DNA of 64,000 bases from Polytrichum commune (lineage: Eukaryota > Streptophyta > Polytrichopsida > Polytrichales > Polytrichaceae). Under the pieces are notes generated by a model that worked only from the letters and a program-made list of their open reading frames with translations, did not search any database and was not told the DNA's origin. The stretch covers positions 13,208,001 through 13,272,000 of the forward strand of contig OX485809.1 of assembly GCA_950295325.1 (NCBI GenBank). Reading direction: 5' to 3'. Position 1 is the stretch's first letter, and every line of letters starts with the position of its first letter. Both the position numbers and the translations under genes were made by a program. Positions 1 through 11,200 of the stretch are shown piece by piece.

Positions 1-1365
1 TGAGGATCATATTACAGAACATGACCACATTATATGACCACACAATACAATCCTAGAACGAAAACAATGACTCCCATGTGTTTACACATTGGACCTAATA
101 AATTTTCATAACCATGAAGAGTACAGATTCAATACTTGCAAGCGACTAGAACCCAAGCATAAAGAATGCACTTGCAGATATATCATTTTAATACATCAAA
201 CAAGACACATCCATATCACATTTGCATATCATACACAATCATATCAACAACTAAAATATCATACACCATATGCATTTCAAAAGTGCATTGTATTCACACA
301 CATAAAAACAAATGAAGTTTTGTGTTAATAAACACAACACCCGGTAAATTAATTCTACTGAGAAGTAATGGCCCAATTTCTATACCTAACTACTTTACTT
401 CTAATGGGATTGTCTATTTTTAATGGACCCTTCATTATTTCGAATTCCTTCATAAATTACAGTTCAAATAAATTTGATCCTCCCTAAACTATGTTGGGCG
501 TCGTTTGTAAAATGCACTAAGTGCCTCACCCAAGACACCTATGCGTATTTCACAACATTCATAAGACAAGAACAAGCATCCCACCACAACCAACATCCAT
601 TTGACACCTTTGACCAAACATCAAACAAATATACATCCTCCTCATCAACATCCCAAACCCACCCACAAACATCAACGCCATACCAACATAGAGAAACACT
701 ATGGATTTTTTTTTGCAAAAACTAGGATAACCGTAAGCACACAAACTGTAACCAAACAAATTGCCATAAACAACACTAAACAAAAGAAAAAAAGAAAAAA
801 GAAAAAAAGGAGAAAAACCATCAACAAATTAGATTAGTACTGAACATACGACCAAAAATCATCCATTAAAAATCCTCTCAAGATAGTGACCAAATAATGA
901 TTAAACGCCTGAAGGATAAATTAGGTAACATCCCTAGTAACTTCAAGACATCACTAACAAAAAGTTGACATTTAAGTATATTGGAACAAACCTCTTGTCC
1001 AAAATAGTAAGGGATGTGCACTTGTGGGACAAAAACACAAAAGCAACAACTCAACAATCGCAACTTTGAGCTTTTGTATTGCACGTTCACCAACCACCAT
1101 ATTTGTCTAGTTTTGAGATCTAGTGTATGTCATATTGGCCGTTGGAATTGTCCAAAACTTATGGATAAATCCAAATATACTTAAATCCTAGTAAATGTTC
1201 AGAACCAACACCTATCATTCCAAAGACAAGCCCCAATATGTGATGACCCCACAAACCACTCACCTAACTTCACATGCACAATACACAAATACCAATGGCA
1301 TGATACTAATGGCCACATCTTAGAGAGAGAAAAAAAATTATAGCTCAACCATAGAGGCTTTCAAC
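1..1365. other. AT-rich intergenic DNA, no gene seen
   Basis: No coding region is supported here. The short ORFs are low-complexity (His/Thr/Lys-rich readings of A/C-rich DNA), with no recognisable domain and no codon-phase continuity. A short A/G-rich low-complexity tract lies at about 781-820. Confidence 0.6.
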
Positions 1366-1755
1366 CTAAGCCTCAAGAAATTAGCCAAAGGCAAAACTTT
1401 GGGATTAGATAACATCCCCAACAAGATAATCAAAGCAATACCTCCTCTATTCCATGAACTACTCTTTTATTTTCAAGCAATGCTACAAGAAAAAAAACAA
1501 ATCCGCCCATTTGGGAACATAGCAAAACTATCCTTTTATACAAAATAAAAATAAAAATGACCTACTAATAATCTCCAACTATCGACCCATCACCCTAGCC
1601 AACATGATACAAGCTTTACACAAGTACACTCACCACTCTTCTCACAAATTATAGAGAACAACACAAAATCCTCCACTGTAGCAAAGAAAAGGTTAGACCC
1701 CCACAAAACATAGTGAAACAATCCAAATGCTCATAGCAACGCTAAAAGATGCATA
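1366..1755 (+). pseudogene. decayed reverse transcriptase fragment (LINE remnant)
   Basis: Reading this A/C-rich segment on the plus strand with frame changes gives GKTLGLDNIPNKIIKAIP followed by PLFHELLFYF. After a break it gives ISNYRPITLANMI. These line up with the GPDKIPNSILKNMPPRFHKL and NHRPIALANTIYK segments of the large LINE at 41.9-48.1 kb. This is the finger/palm entry part of a non-LTR reverse transcriptase (motifs just before the catalytic motif A). Stops and frameshifts break it, no catalytic YxDD part is visible, and flanking LINE domains are absent. It is best read as an old, short relic of the same family. Confidence 0.7.
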
Positions 1756-3828
1756 TTAAACAACACAAGAGGAACACATCCGGGGAACTCCATTGGCAAC
1801 TATGGGAACCCTGTGGGAACCTTCAAAATCCCACACAAATGCTCTCATACAACCGAATGAACAATCAACCCCTTCATCTTGCAAACATTGATTTTTCATC
1901 TGATGATATTTCAACTGACGGAAGTGTTTTTTTCTAGGATGCCCGAGAAGTTTCGTAAACTGTAGGATGGAGCACTGTGAATGGATGGCTTGGATGTGGT
2001 CTGCCCACGAAACCACACCCTCCATTCCTAGCACCTTAGTGACATGGATGGGCCGTGTGGGGTTTTAGAATAGCAAAGTGTTATGGCCCACGATCTTCTC
2101 ATAAGATTCTGAAGTCCTCTCAAAGTGTTTTGAGATGACACGTTGGTGGGAGGAGTAGGCTCCCATTTATTAACATATACATAGCAAAAATATTTCTTTG
2201 ACTTCAATGTTGGATTGCGTAAACTACTCAAATCAAGTATGGCAACTTGGATAAGTCACGATATTATTTGGGTTTTTTTCCAAGAAAGACAAACAAACAT
2301 AAAAACCCTTATACCATCTAATTTCTTAGATATTGAGAACCACCCCCTTTTTTTTTAAATCACATGTAGTAGGATAAATTTGAGAAAAATTGATATCTTT
2401 ATTAATGGTAAAGATGATATTGGTATCATTATATTTTACATAGAATTCTCTATAAATGTCAAATGGGATCCCTATGTAATATATTGTTATTTCAAAGCAA
2501 ATGATTCAAAATGGAGGGTGGCTACTACAAATATCATTCTATAATGTGTGTAAGACATTTGATTATGTAATATATGTAAGTGAATGAGCACTGAACTTGA
2601 GAAGTGGTCAATTTGAGATACATGTTATTGCAAATAGAAGGTGGTAACTTCATGAAAGATATTGTGCATGAAAAATTAAACACCTAAATAATATTGCAAT
2701 GTAGTTGAACAACCAATTTGGTATTTTGAAATCTAATGTGGATGCATATTGTTGGTTGCTTTTGCTTGCAAACTATCTTTATACAAAGGATTTGTTATTA
2801 GTACACAACACCAAACTTGAAGTTTAAAGGTATTGCCTGCTTGAAACCCCCTTGTGTATTTGTAAAGCATGAATGAGCATTTGTAACATGCCTTGTCTAT
2901 ATTATAATAATTCTTTTGTGAATACATATGGATATATTTTTATTTATGATGGCATCTATTTTATGATAATATAACCTTCTAAACATATATATAGATATCT
3001 TTTTATTTATCATGGTATCTTAAATCATAAAATTAAGCCTCTAGGCTTATAGTAGAACGTGATATTAGCTTTGTTTGAGTGTGATGTAATATCACGTTCG
3101 AAAGACCAAATCATGATATTCTCATCACTTTATGGATTAGACTAAATGTAGGGTTATGGATTAAATGTAATTATCATTTTATCATACTTAATATATTATT
3201 AAGATTCAAAATTGGATATAATCAATTGGATAAACCAATCTTCAATTACACATTTGGGATGATTTGTATCAAGGAGCAAGCACATGTTAAGTATACAGAA
3301 AAAGTGCTCGAGTATACTGTACTAAAATCATAAATTTTTGGGTCAAACGCCTAAAAGTAGTAGCAAAGTGTTGTTTAATTGGATTTTTCTTTCATAGTGC
3401 CCTTTATTATTTTGTTAAGTATTCAAATATAGAATATCAAGATGAGATCTTACAATCTTATCATTAAAAGTATTGCTCAAAAGGTAATGGCTAAATATGG
3501 TTCTAAACATAGATTTCATAACCTTAAATATTTTGAAGTTGGGGTTTTTTCCTATTCCTTGAATTCAGCATAAACTTGAGGGCATCATTATATATATAAA
3601 AAATTTAAATATATCATGTTTTAAAAAAAAAATTAAACAATTACATGCTCAATATATCTACTTGCACACTACTTGCACTGCCTTCTAAAATATTTACACT
3701 TTTCTTGAAAAAAACTTTTGTCAACATAAATTGCTTGGTTTTGTAAATCAATGTGGTTTTCAAATTTTTATGAATTTTTTCTTCACAAAATTCAAAGCCA
3801 GTATATAATTTTGAATCACTTTCACTTA
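1756..3828. other. AT-rich intergenic DNA, no gene seen
   Basis: I see no supported gene, RNA or structured repeat here. Overlapping ORFs on both strands at 1750-2230 have no recognisable motif, and the rest is AT-rich with frequent stops in all frames. Confidence 0.55.
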
Positions 3829-3834
3829 AACGTA

Positions 3835-3866
3835 TATAACACTATATTCGGTAATCGGAGACTTTT
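3835..3866 (+). repeat. left arm of a 9.1-kb-spaced inverted repeat
   Basis: The segment reading TATAACACTATATTCG, then TAATCGGAGACTTT, is found as its reverse complement at 12957-12987 with about one mismatch. The two copies bracket the whole palindrome-rich block at 4.6-12.1 kb. They could be the ends of a large element, or two independent copies of one dispersed repeat. Confidence 0.6.
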
Positions 3867-4239
3867 TGATGATTTTGAGACTATTCAAGGACGTGGTTTT
3901 CAAATTTGAGCCAATGTTAACAACATTAAAATACCATACGTATAACATTGGATATAATCATCAACATAAATGCATCAAAGTGAACAAAAAAATGAACCAT
4001 ACATGAAAACATATGTGTATAAAATGACAAATTGTTGCTAATGGAAAAGAAGATGTGGAGAATGATTGGAAATTGAATCTATTCAACGGGTTTGAAATAC
4101 AAACATAATGGAAATACCATTAATGTCTTGAAGACCTTCAAATAGAATGGATAACCAAGCACTATGCTCTACCCCTACACACATTTAGGGAGTCTGTAGG
4201 CGTTTATAGTCCCACTAGTACGTCCCACTATATTTTTTC

Positions 4240-4610
4240 TCGCGGCCATGTCCTTATCTTTTACGGTGGCTTCTCTCTGTAATGCTCCAATGGCCTATAT
4301 AGCTTTGAAAATCTCCGGCCTGCAACTATAGCCAAGTTTGTTGACTGGCCTCGAATATGTGTCGTTCTTCAATATGTGCCAGCTCCCGTGGGGGACTCCC
4401 TCCAATAGGGGGACTTCTAGCCACAACCTGGACCTCAAGACCTTGAGGAAATGTTGCCCTCCGCCTCGACCACCAAACTTGGGCATTGGCACACCATTCT
4501 CGTCAATTAGCTCATCGCATACTTCTTGGCCGAGAACGAGGCAAGGGCTTGGGAGATCACAGATGAGGAACTTGAAAATGGGCACCGTGTTCTCCAAGAC
4601 CATACTTTAT
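4240..4610. other. GC-raised segment with overlapping open frames, unrecognised
   Basis: GC content is clearly higher here than in the flanks. About 100-codon frames are open on both strands (plus from 4338, minus from 4603). Neither translation shows a domain I recognise. It may be a fragment of an inserted gene or element; base composition alone favours an origin different from the flanking AT-rich DNA. No function is assigned. Confidence 0.35.
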
Positions 4611-4664
4611 GCACAATATAAAGTATATCCACACTCAATTGTTAAAGTAGATTTTGGTAGCATA

Positions 4665-4686
4665 TTTACGAACAACCGTTCGTAAA
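4665..4686. repeat. isolated palindrome of the TTTACGAAC family
   Basis: Arms TTTACGAAC and GTTCGTAAA surround a 4-bp AACC centre. This is an outlying, slightly different copy of the palindrome that forms the arrays from 6.09 kb onward. A degenerate copy follows near 4719. Confidence 0.75.
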
Positions 4687-4859
4687 TCAGTGTAATGTGT
4701 AATCTATAAATCAACATTACTTATTTTTACGAATGTGTGTTTGCAAATATGTATAGTGGTTTCGTTTATTTGCACAAACATAGATAAGATAGAAGTTAAG
4801 GTAGAAGTTAGCACCGTGTTTTAAGAACATAAAATGTTCATAGTAAACCAACCCATCAA

Positions 4860-5250
4860 AAACTGACTAGTTGGTCGCGAATTGTCGAAAGGGCAAAAGA
4901 ATGCTAGTTTACTAGTTGACGTCAAATTTGTCCCTAATGCAATTAGTTGTTAAAACGTCCACTAATTGGTTTTTACTGTTTTACTACTGAGCAATTTATT
5001 CAGTAGTAGTAATTATTTGGTGTTAATAATTTAGTTGGTCAGATAATGACTTGTTGGTCCAAAGTTATTAAATAGCATTGCATTTCTTTGACTAGTTGAT
5101 CATTTTTTATGACCTCAGTGTGCCAGTTGGTCATGTACTGGACAAAGGGCAAAAACGCGTGAGGACAGGTAGTTGCAGTGTTTTGACAGGGTGGGAACCT
5201 ACCAAGTTGACCCACCTAGTAGGTAGTTGTTTTGAGGTATATAAAGATTG
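4860..5250 (+). promoter_or_regulatory. possible promoter: repeated TAGTTGGTC-like motifs and a TATA box
   Basis: Variants of ACTAGTTGGTC / TAGTTGAC / CAGTTGGTC recur about eight times between 4865 and 5135. A good TATA box (TATATAAAG) lies at 5238-5246. The 400 bp after it hold no long ORF and lead straight into the inverted repeat starting at 5636. This resembles a U3 region of an LTR or a stand-alone promoter; no primer-binding site or LTR partner is seen. Assignment as a promoter is inference from the motifs. Confidence 0.4.
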
Positions 5251-5635
5251 TCCTAGAACCTTTTGGCTCTCTTAGTACACATATGTGAAGATAGCTTAGA
5301 CTCTTAGAGAAGGTGTGTATGCTTGTAAGTTTAGACCTAGAAATGTGAGGCAGTCCAGACGGACAACAGTCTTGGAAAACAAGCAACAAAGTGTTGAAAG
5401 AGGGATTTGAAGAGTAGATTCATCGTTGGCATTCTCCTATTACTGCTCTCCTTCTAAGATAACATAGTCCTTAGTGTTGGCAAGACAAAGGTGTTGAAGT
5501 CGTTATTGAAAATGTGCATTGGACAACTTGTCATGTAGGAACAAAGAATGCATTAGAAAGTAGAAAGGGTGGGTATGCGCGAATGTGACACTCATAGGAG
5601 ACGTCTAGAGCAAGTAGTTAGAATGACTTGAAAAA

Positions 5636-6030
5636 TGTACCATAGGTTGGTTGAAGCTTAGAAACGTTGGATCTCAATTCGGTTTGCGAAAACCACCTTT
5701 GACCAAAAACGTTAGCTAGTCATAAGGACCCGAAAACTCCACTATAGGTTGTAGAAGATTAGAGATGCCAGCTCTAAGCTTATATTATGGAAACAACATC
5801 TAAAAGTTGGCCATTCAGACCAAAAACGTGAGCTCGTAGGTAGTGTCCAAGACATATTTTTTAGCCTTAAACATAAGTTTAAGGCGATCATACGTCAAAG
5901 GTTTTTTCTAGAGATGCACTAGGTTGGGAGGTGTTTTTGCAAGGCTTGGAAATGACTAGCAACAAAAGAGTTAATGTAGCAAGGAAGGACTGCAAACACC
6001 CATTAACAATGGGCTTTCATATATACGTAC
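5636..6030 (+). repeat. left outer arm of the 5.3-kb inverted repeat
   Basis: This 395-bp unique sequence begins TGTACCATAGG and ends ATATATACGTAC. Its reverse complement, roughly 90 percent identical by eye, lies at 10555-10950, and both ends are sharp. Inside it, the palindrome array begins. The pair of arms makes the whole 5636-10950 block a foldback structure. No coding sequence is seen in it. Confidence 0.88.
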
Positions 6031-6079
6031 TCCTATTCCCTATTGATTATTGTAGCAGGGGGGTGGTGCACATTTTCAT

Positions 6080-7001
6080 TGTATGTAGCCAAGGTTTATG
6101 AGTGTGCATTCGTAAACATGCAGCCCTTGGTTATTACGCCGAAGATCACAATTGCATGTTCGTAAATATGCAACCTTTGTTGTTGGCCAAGGTTTACAAA
6201 CGCGCATTTGTAAATACTCGTCGAGGTTTACGAACGCACATTCGTAACAGTGCAACACTTGGTTGATGAGCAGAAGTTTACGAAAATGTGGGCCGACGTT
6301 TACGAACGCCCGTTCGTAAAAGTCGGCGCACATTTACTAACTATGCAGCACTTGGTTGCTGCGCAGAATTTTACGAAAATGTGGGCCGAGGTTTACGAAC
6401 GCCCGTTCGTAAATGTGGCGGAGATTTACGAACGCCCGTTCGTAAATGTGGCGGAGATTTACGAACGCCCGTTCGTAAATGTGGGCCGAGGTTTACGAAC
6501 GCCCGTTCGTAAAAGTCGGCGCACATTTACTAACTATGCAGCACTCGGTTGCTGCGCAGAATTTTGCGAAAATATGGGCCGAGGTTTACGAACGCTCGTT
6601 CGTAAATGTGGCGGAGATTTACGAACGCCCGTTCGTAAATGTGGGCCGAGGTTTACGAACGCCCGTTCGTAAAAGTCGGCGCACATTTACTAACTATGCA
6701 GCACTCGGTTGCTGCGCAGAATTTTACGAAAATGTGGGCCGAGGTTTACGAACGCTCGTTCGTAAATGTAGCGGAGATTTACGAACGCCCGTTCGTAAAT
6801 GTGGGCCGAGGTTTACGAACGCCCGTTCGTAAATGTGCACCGACGTTTACGAACGCACGTTCGTAACTATGCAGCACTTGGTTGCTGCGAAGAAGTTTAC
6901 GAACGCACGTTCGTAAATGTGGGCCGAGATTTACGAACGCCCGTTCGTAACTGTGCAGCACTTGGTTGTTGCGCTAAAGTTTACGAACGCCCGTTCGTAA
7001 A
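6080..7001 (+). repeat. palindrome array A (about 19 copies of a 22-bp palindrome)
   Basis: The unit has perfect 10-bp arms TTTACGAACG and CGTTCGTAAA around a variable 2-bp centre (mostly CC, also CA, CT). Clear copies start at 6299, 6392, 6425, 6458, 6492, 6585, 6618, 6652, 6745, 6778, 6812, 6846, 6896, 6930 and 6980; worn copies precede them from 6095. Two nested periods exist: 33 bp (spacer TGTGGCGGAGA) and a higher-order 160 bp (193 bp where one 33-bp unit is added). The longer spacer holds a second hairpin, GCAGCA-CTTGGT-TGCTGC. Open frames here repeat VYERPFVNV-like peptides on both strands and are by-products of the palindromes. Confidence 0.92.
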
Positions 7002-7865
7002 CATGCTCCGGTATTTACGCATGTACATATGTTTTTATATTCATATATAAACAAATATAAATATGCATTGGTCTATAATGGAGTGGTTGATATGTATCAG
7101 TAATTTGTCCATTGCATCTTGCCACTTTTGGTTTGTGATTGATACCTATCAATCTTGAATTGGTGCCTTTGCATACTGCAAGTGAAGATAAAACTTGAGA
7201 ACGATAAAAATTGAAACAACCGAATGAAAACATAATTGAGTTTCAGGTTGTGAGAGAACACTAAATCGAAAAATATGGGGAAGCTTGCAAACAAAACATG
7301 CCAAAGCTCAACATACATGGAAAAAAACACATGGAATTCAACAATGAAAAAAATTTCAAAATGTGAAGGAAGTGAGTTCAGGGGGATTACACTATGCACG
7401 TTGAATTGGTATACATCCAAAACTTGTGCTTCCTCATTTAGTGAAAAACTTCGAAAACCTCAAAATTGTAAATTCAATCTACTGCACCCTCACATTAGTC
7501 ATTCCTCCCTCACACTCTTAAGCCCTCGCACGTTACATACAAACCCTTGCAACAACTCTTATGTGTATGCAACTTTCAAGTTTGTAGCTCTCAAGCTCTC
7601 TACTAGCAAACTTGCAACTCTCAAAAGAAATCTGCGACTCTCAAACACGCGCACCAACAAAACAAAGAAAAGATATGAGTAAAGAAATGACAAGAGCTCC
7701 GCTCCGCATGTGCTCAGCGTTCCGCTTCTCCTTTCTATGCTCCAAATGACAATGAAAGGAGAAGAAGGGGTGCGGGGAGGTAGCCAACGCCGCTAGGGTT
7801 TCCCTATCGTTGCTACGTGGCCTCCTCCACGTTGGAAGGGTTGGGATGTGCTGGGATGGAGTGTG
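7002..7865. other. loop region of the inverted repeat, no gene seen
   Basis: This is AT-rich DNA between the two palindrome arrays. Frames of 107-135 codons occur on both strands, but they lack any recognisable domain. Around 7450-7680 a series of related ACTCTCAA/CTTGCAA motifs recurs. It may be degenerate tandem repetition. Confidence 0.45.
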
Positions 7866-7866
7866 G

Positions 7867-7985
7867 GGAGGGGATGGGATGGGATGGGATGGGATGGGAT
7901 GGGATGGGATGGGATGGGATGGGTTGGGATGGGATGGGATGGGTTGGGTTGGGATGGGATGGGATGGGTTGGGATGGGATGGGAT
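7867..7985 (+). repeat. (GGGAT)n / (GGGTT) pentanucleotide array
   Basis: About 23 consecutive 5-bp units, mostly GGGAT with GGGTT variants. The plus strand carries runs of three Gs every 5 bp, a dense G-quadruplex-compatible pattern. The minus-strand ORFs rich in Pro-Ser-His-Pro come purely from this repeat. Confidence 0.95.
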
Positions 7986-8039
7986 AGGGGTGGGGAGGGA
8001 ATTTGGTACCATTGAAATGTGTTAGTTTCATCCAAGTTA

Positions 8040-8780
8040 CGATACATGACTTGTTGTCATATTATGGAGGCAGTCATATGACTACCTTGTCCATACTTGT
8101 TAGGATGGAAGAACGTTCGATGACTCTCTTGCATGAAAATAAAAGTAGAATTTGTAAGTAAATGAAGGCATGCTTAATTCATGTTTTGTATTATGTATAT
8201 GTAGTATAGGTGTTTATCATATTGATTTGAATAGCTTAGTATAAATACAAATGAATTTTTTCTCCCCATTCTATTAGTCCCTATACATTTGGTTCTTTTG
8301 TAAACATTAGGTACATAGGGAGTATAAATTTGTAGTGAACAATGCACATCATTTAGTAGAAATTTGATGAAGAATCCAACCACAAGGATGCTCATATGGT
8401 GTTTTGAAATATAATGTTTTCAAGAATGAAATATCTTTCAAGTTGTTCATTAGTTCCTCTAATCATTATTAGCTTCATAAAATACACAATTTGACATTAA
8501 GGGGAGGGGGTGAACTTAATTTTAGTAGAGGTGGAGGGAAATTCAATTTCGAACATGTCATCAATTCATATAATTAGGTGTCAACTTGAACTAACATTTG
8601 TATAGTGCATTGAACTTTAACTTCAACTTGAACTAAGTGTATTTGAGCCATGTGATCGGATATTTGGCAAGTATAAAATGTGCATTCTACATAATTAAGT
8701 GAGTGCAATATGGGCTATTGAGTAGTCAATATCGTTTGTGTGTGTAATCTATTGTATTAACTGTCGGACATGCACAACTT
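8040..8780. other. AT-rich DNA, no gene seen
   Basis: No ORF with recognisable content, no repeat structure beyond AT-richness. It lies inside the 5.3-kb inverted repeat. Confidence 0.5.
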
Positions 8781-8783
8781 TCA

Positions 8784-8821
8784 CAAACCCTAACCCCAAA
8801 CCCTAAACCCTACATCCCTAA
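8784..8821 (+). repeat. interstitial telomere-like repeats (CCCTAAA type)
   Basis: AAACCCTAA, CCCCAAACCCTAAA, CCCTACATCCCTAAA in succession, i.e. three to four imperfect units of the plant telomere repeat in an internal position. Short arrays like this also occur as telo-box elements upstream of plant genes, but no gene start is evident next to it. Confidence 0.8.
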
Positions 8822-10030
8822 ATCTTTTAATCTTACCAATATTCAAAATATGTGGCCATGTTGTGGTATGTGGGCATGTCCAACTGGTCTACCAATGTTG
8901 GTTGGATTGGATATTGCTTCATCCGGTTAATAACAACTATTGAGAATCATGCCGATTGTCATTTCAAGATTCAAAATTGGATTTGAGATACAACTTTGGT
9001 TTATGTCAAAAGTGAAGTTTGGAATTCTTCCTCGTTCACCTTAATAATGTTGATTGCATTTTGATCACACAGTCCATACTTAATCTTATTCTAACATGCA
9101 TGTCTTAAGACTCAACTTTAAATGAATACTTTTAGTTATGCACCTACTTCTCGTAGGATGCAAAAACATGCAATTAGTGTGACTCGACCTAGGTATGTTT
9201 TAAATTCATATGCTTACTCTACCTTATGTACCATTCCAAATTAATTTCAGTCTTGCCACACATTCCGGATTAATTCAATCTTTCCACATCTAGGTTTACA
9301 CTTAAATTAAGACCTACATTATACCTAGGTATGGTTTCATATCATATCCTTCCTCTACCTTACAAGCCATTCCAAATTAATCCGACTTTTTATTGGTGTC
9401 CACACACTTAGTGAGCATATTCTGGACATGTTTTGATGTGAATCATATAATATATACAATTTTAGGGACCTCCATAACTAATTTTGACCCACTCCTACCT
9501 CATTGTATGTATGTGTGTATATATATATCACTTAGACCTTGGTAACATATAGGTATGAATTGCCCAAAAACTTGGATTTCATAACTTGGTCGCAAATCAT
9601 TTATTTAATGTTAAGCATCATTATATTTCAATAACATTTGACTATTATAGTATTTATGTTTTTATCCTGAGCCCTTGGTAACACCTAAGGTGTGCGAGCG
9701 ATATTAATATTTTCAATATGTTGCATGCATGCCATACATGTTCCATACATAGCGTCATACATGTTTCGCATGGATAGAATGACATATTGTTAGGTTAAGG
9801 TAGGCGGCGGGAATCCGCTTTTTAAAGAGCATCCAAGGGATTTTGAATCGCCCTAGAGCAGTACTTAAAGGTCTTCCCCCCCACACCATAGCTCTTTTTT
9901 GCGGCATGCTCTAGAGACTGCTCTAGAGACTTGTAGGAGTGCGCGCATATCACATTTCTATGCGTCCACACTACACACTTCATGTACGTACAACGTATAT
10001 CCACCGCATATACCGCCGCGTATTCCGGAG
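8822..10030. other. AT-rich DNA, no gene seen
   Basis: Contains short repeated words (CATACATG near 9720-9775, CTCTAGAGAC near 9908-9935) but no supported gene. It is the distal part of the loop between arrays A and B. Confidence 0.5.
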
Positions 10031-10031
10031 T

Positions 10032-10504
10032 TTTACGAACGCCCGTTCGTAAACGTCGGCGCACATTTACGAACGCCCGTTCGTAAACGTCGGCCCACAT
10101 TTACGAACGGGCGTTCGTAAACCTCGGCCCACATTTTTGTACACTTCTTTGCAGCAACCAAGTGCTGCATAGTTACGAACGTGCGTTCGTAAACGTCAGC
10201 GCACATTTACGAACGGGCGTTCGTAAACCTCGGCCCACATTTTCGTACACTTCTTTGCAGCAACCAAGTGCTGCATAGTTACGAACGTGCGTTCGTAAAC
10301 GTCAGCGTACATTTACGAACGGGCCGTAAACCTTGGCCCACATTTACGAACGGGCGTTCGTAAACATCGGCCCACATTTTCGTAAGCTTCTGCGCAGAAA
10401 CTAAGTGCTGCACAATTACGAACGTGCGTTCGTAAATCTCGGCCCACATTTACGAACGGACGTTCGTAAACCTCGATGCACATTTACGAACGGGCGTTCG
10501 TAAA
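10032..10504 (-). repeat. palindrome array B, inverted relative to array A
   Basis: About eleven copies of the 22-bp palindrome start at 10032, 10066, 10100, 10172, 10206, 10278, 10312 (shortened), 10343, 10415, 10449 and 10483. The spacers are the reverse complements of those in array A (e.g. the GCAGCAACCAAGTGCTGC hairpin). Array B therefore faces array A and completes the inverted repeat. Centres here include GG, TG, GA and CC, changed relative to array A while the arms stay intact. Confidence 0.92.
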
Positions 10505-10554
10505 CATCGGCCCACATTTTCGTAAACTTCTGCGCAGCAACCAAATGCTGCATA

Positions 10555-10950
10555 GTACGTATATATGAAAGCCCATTGTTAATGGGTGTTTGCAGTCCTT
10601 CCTTGCTACATTAATTCTTTTGTTGCTAGTCATTTCCAAGCCTTGCAAAAACACCTCCCAACCTAGTGCATCTCTAGAAAACTCCTTTGACGTATGATCG
10701 CCTTAAACTTCCGTTTAAGGCTAAAAAATATGTCTTGGACACTACCTACGAGCTCACGTTTTTGTTCTGTATGGCCAACTTTTAGATGTTGTTTCCATAA
10801 TATAAGCTTAGAGCTGGCATTTGTAACCTTCTACAACCTATAGTGTAGTTTTCGGGTCCTTATGACTAGCTAACGTTTTTTTATCAAAGGTGGTTTTCGC
10901 AAACCAAATCCAGATCCAACGTTTCTAAGCTTCAACCAACCTATGGTACA
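10555..10950 (-). repeat. right outer arm of the 5.3-kb inverted repeat
   Basis: Reverse complement of 5636-6030, ending CCTATGGTACA. It contains small differences (for example in the stretch near 10706-10725), so the two arms have aged since duplication. Confidence 0.88.
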
Positions 10951-10959
10951 AATATAAAT

Positions 10960-11200
10960 CACAAATCACAAATCAATGCATTTGTAGTATTGGTTCAAAC
11001 ATAGATGATGGTTGAGAGTTTACAAACGCACGTTTGTAAATCACAAATCAACGCATTTGTAGTATTGGTTGAAACATATATGGTGATTGAGAGTTTACAA
11101 ACGCGCGTTCGTAAATCACAAATGAACGCATTTGTATTAATGATTCAATCACATGTGATGGCTAAGAGTTTACGAACGTGCGTTCGTAAATATCACCTGT
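10960..11200 (+). repeat. palindrome array C, about 75-bp period
   Basis: Three units carry the palindrome, starting near 11017, 11091 and 11166. Arms read TTTACAAACG/CGTTTGTAAA in the first copy, a mixed ACAAACG/CGTTCG form in the second, and TTTACGAACG/CGTTCGTAAA in the third. Spacers contain CACAAATCAACGCATTTGTA and are unrelated to those of arrays A and B. Confidence 0.85.

Noticed and set aside
6080-7001. Regular repeats with spacers, resembling a CRISPR array
   Set aside because: The spacers are themselves repeated, period varies between 33 and 193 bp, no cas genes exist, and the genome is a plant; it is a tandem/palindromic array.
6250-7050. Overlapping ORFs of repeated VYERPFVNV / LRTPVRKC peptides on both strands
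   Set aside because: They are the six-frame readings of the palindromic repeat, appear in both strands alike, and have no domain; not genes.
7641-8047. Pro-Ser-His-Pro-rich ORFs on the minus strand and Gly-Trp-Asp ORF on the plus strand
   Set aside because: Direct products of the GGGAT pentanucleotide array.
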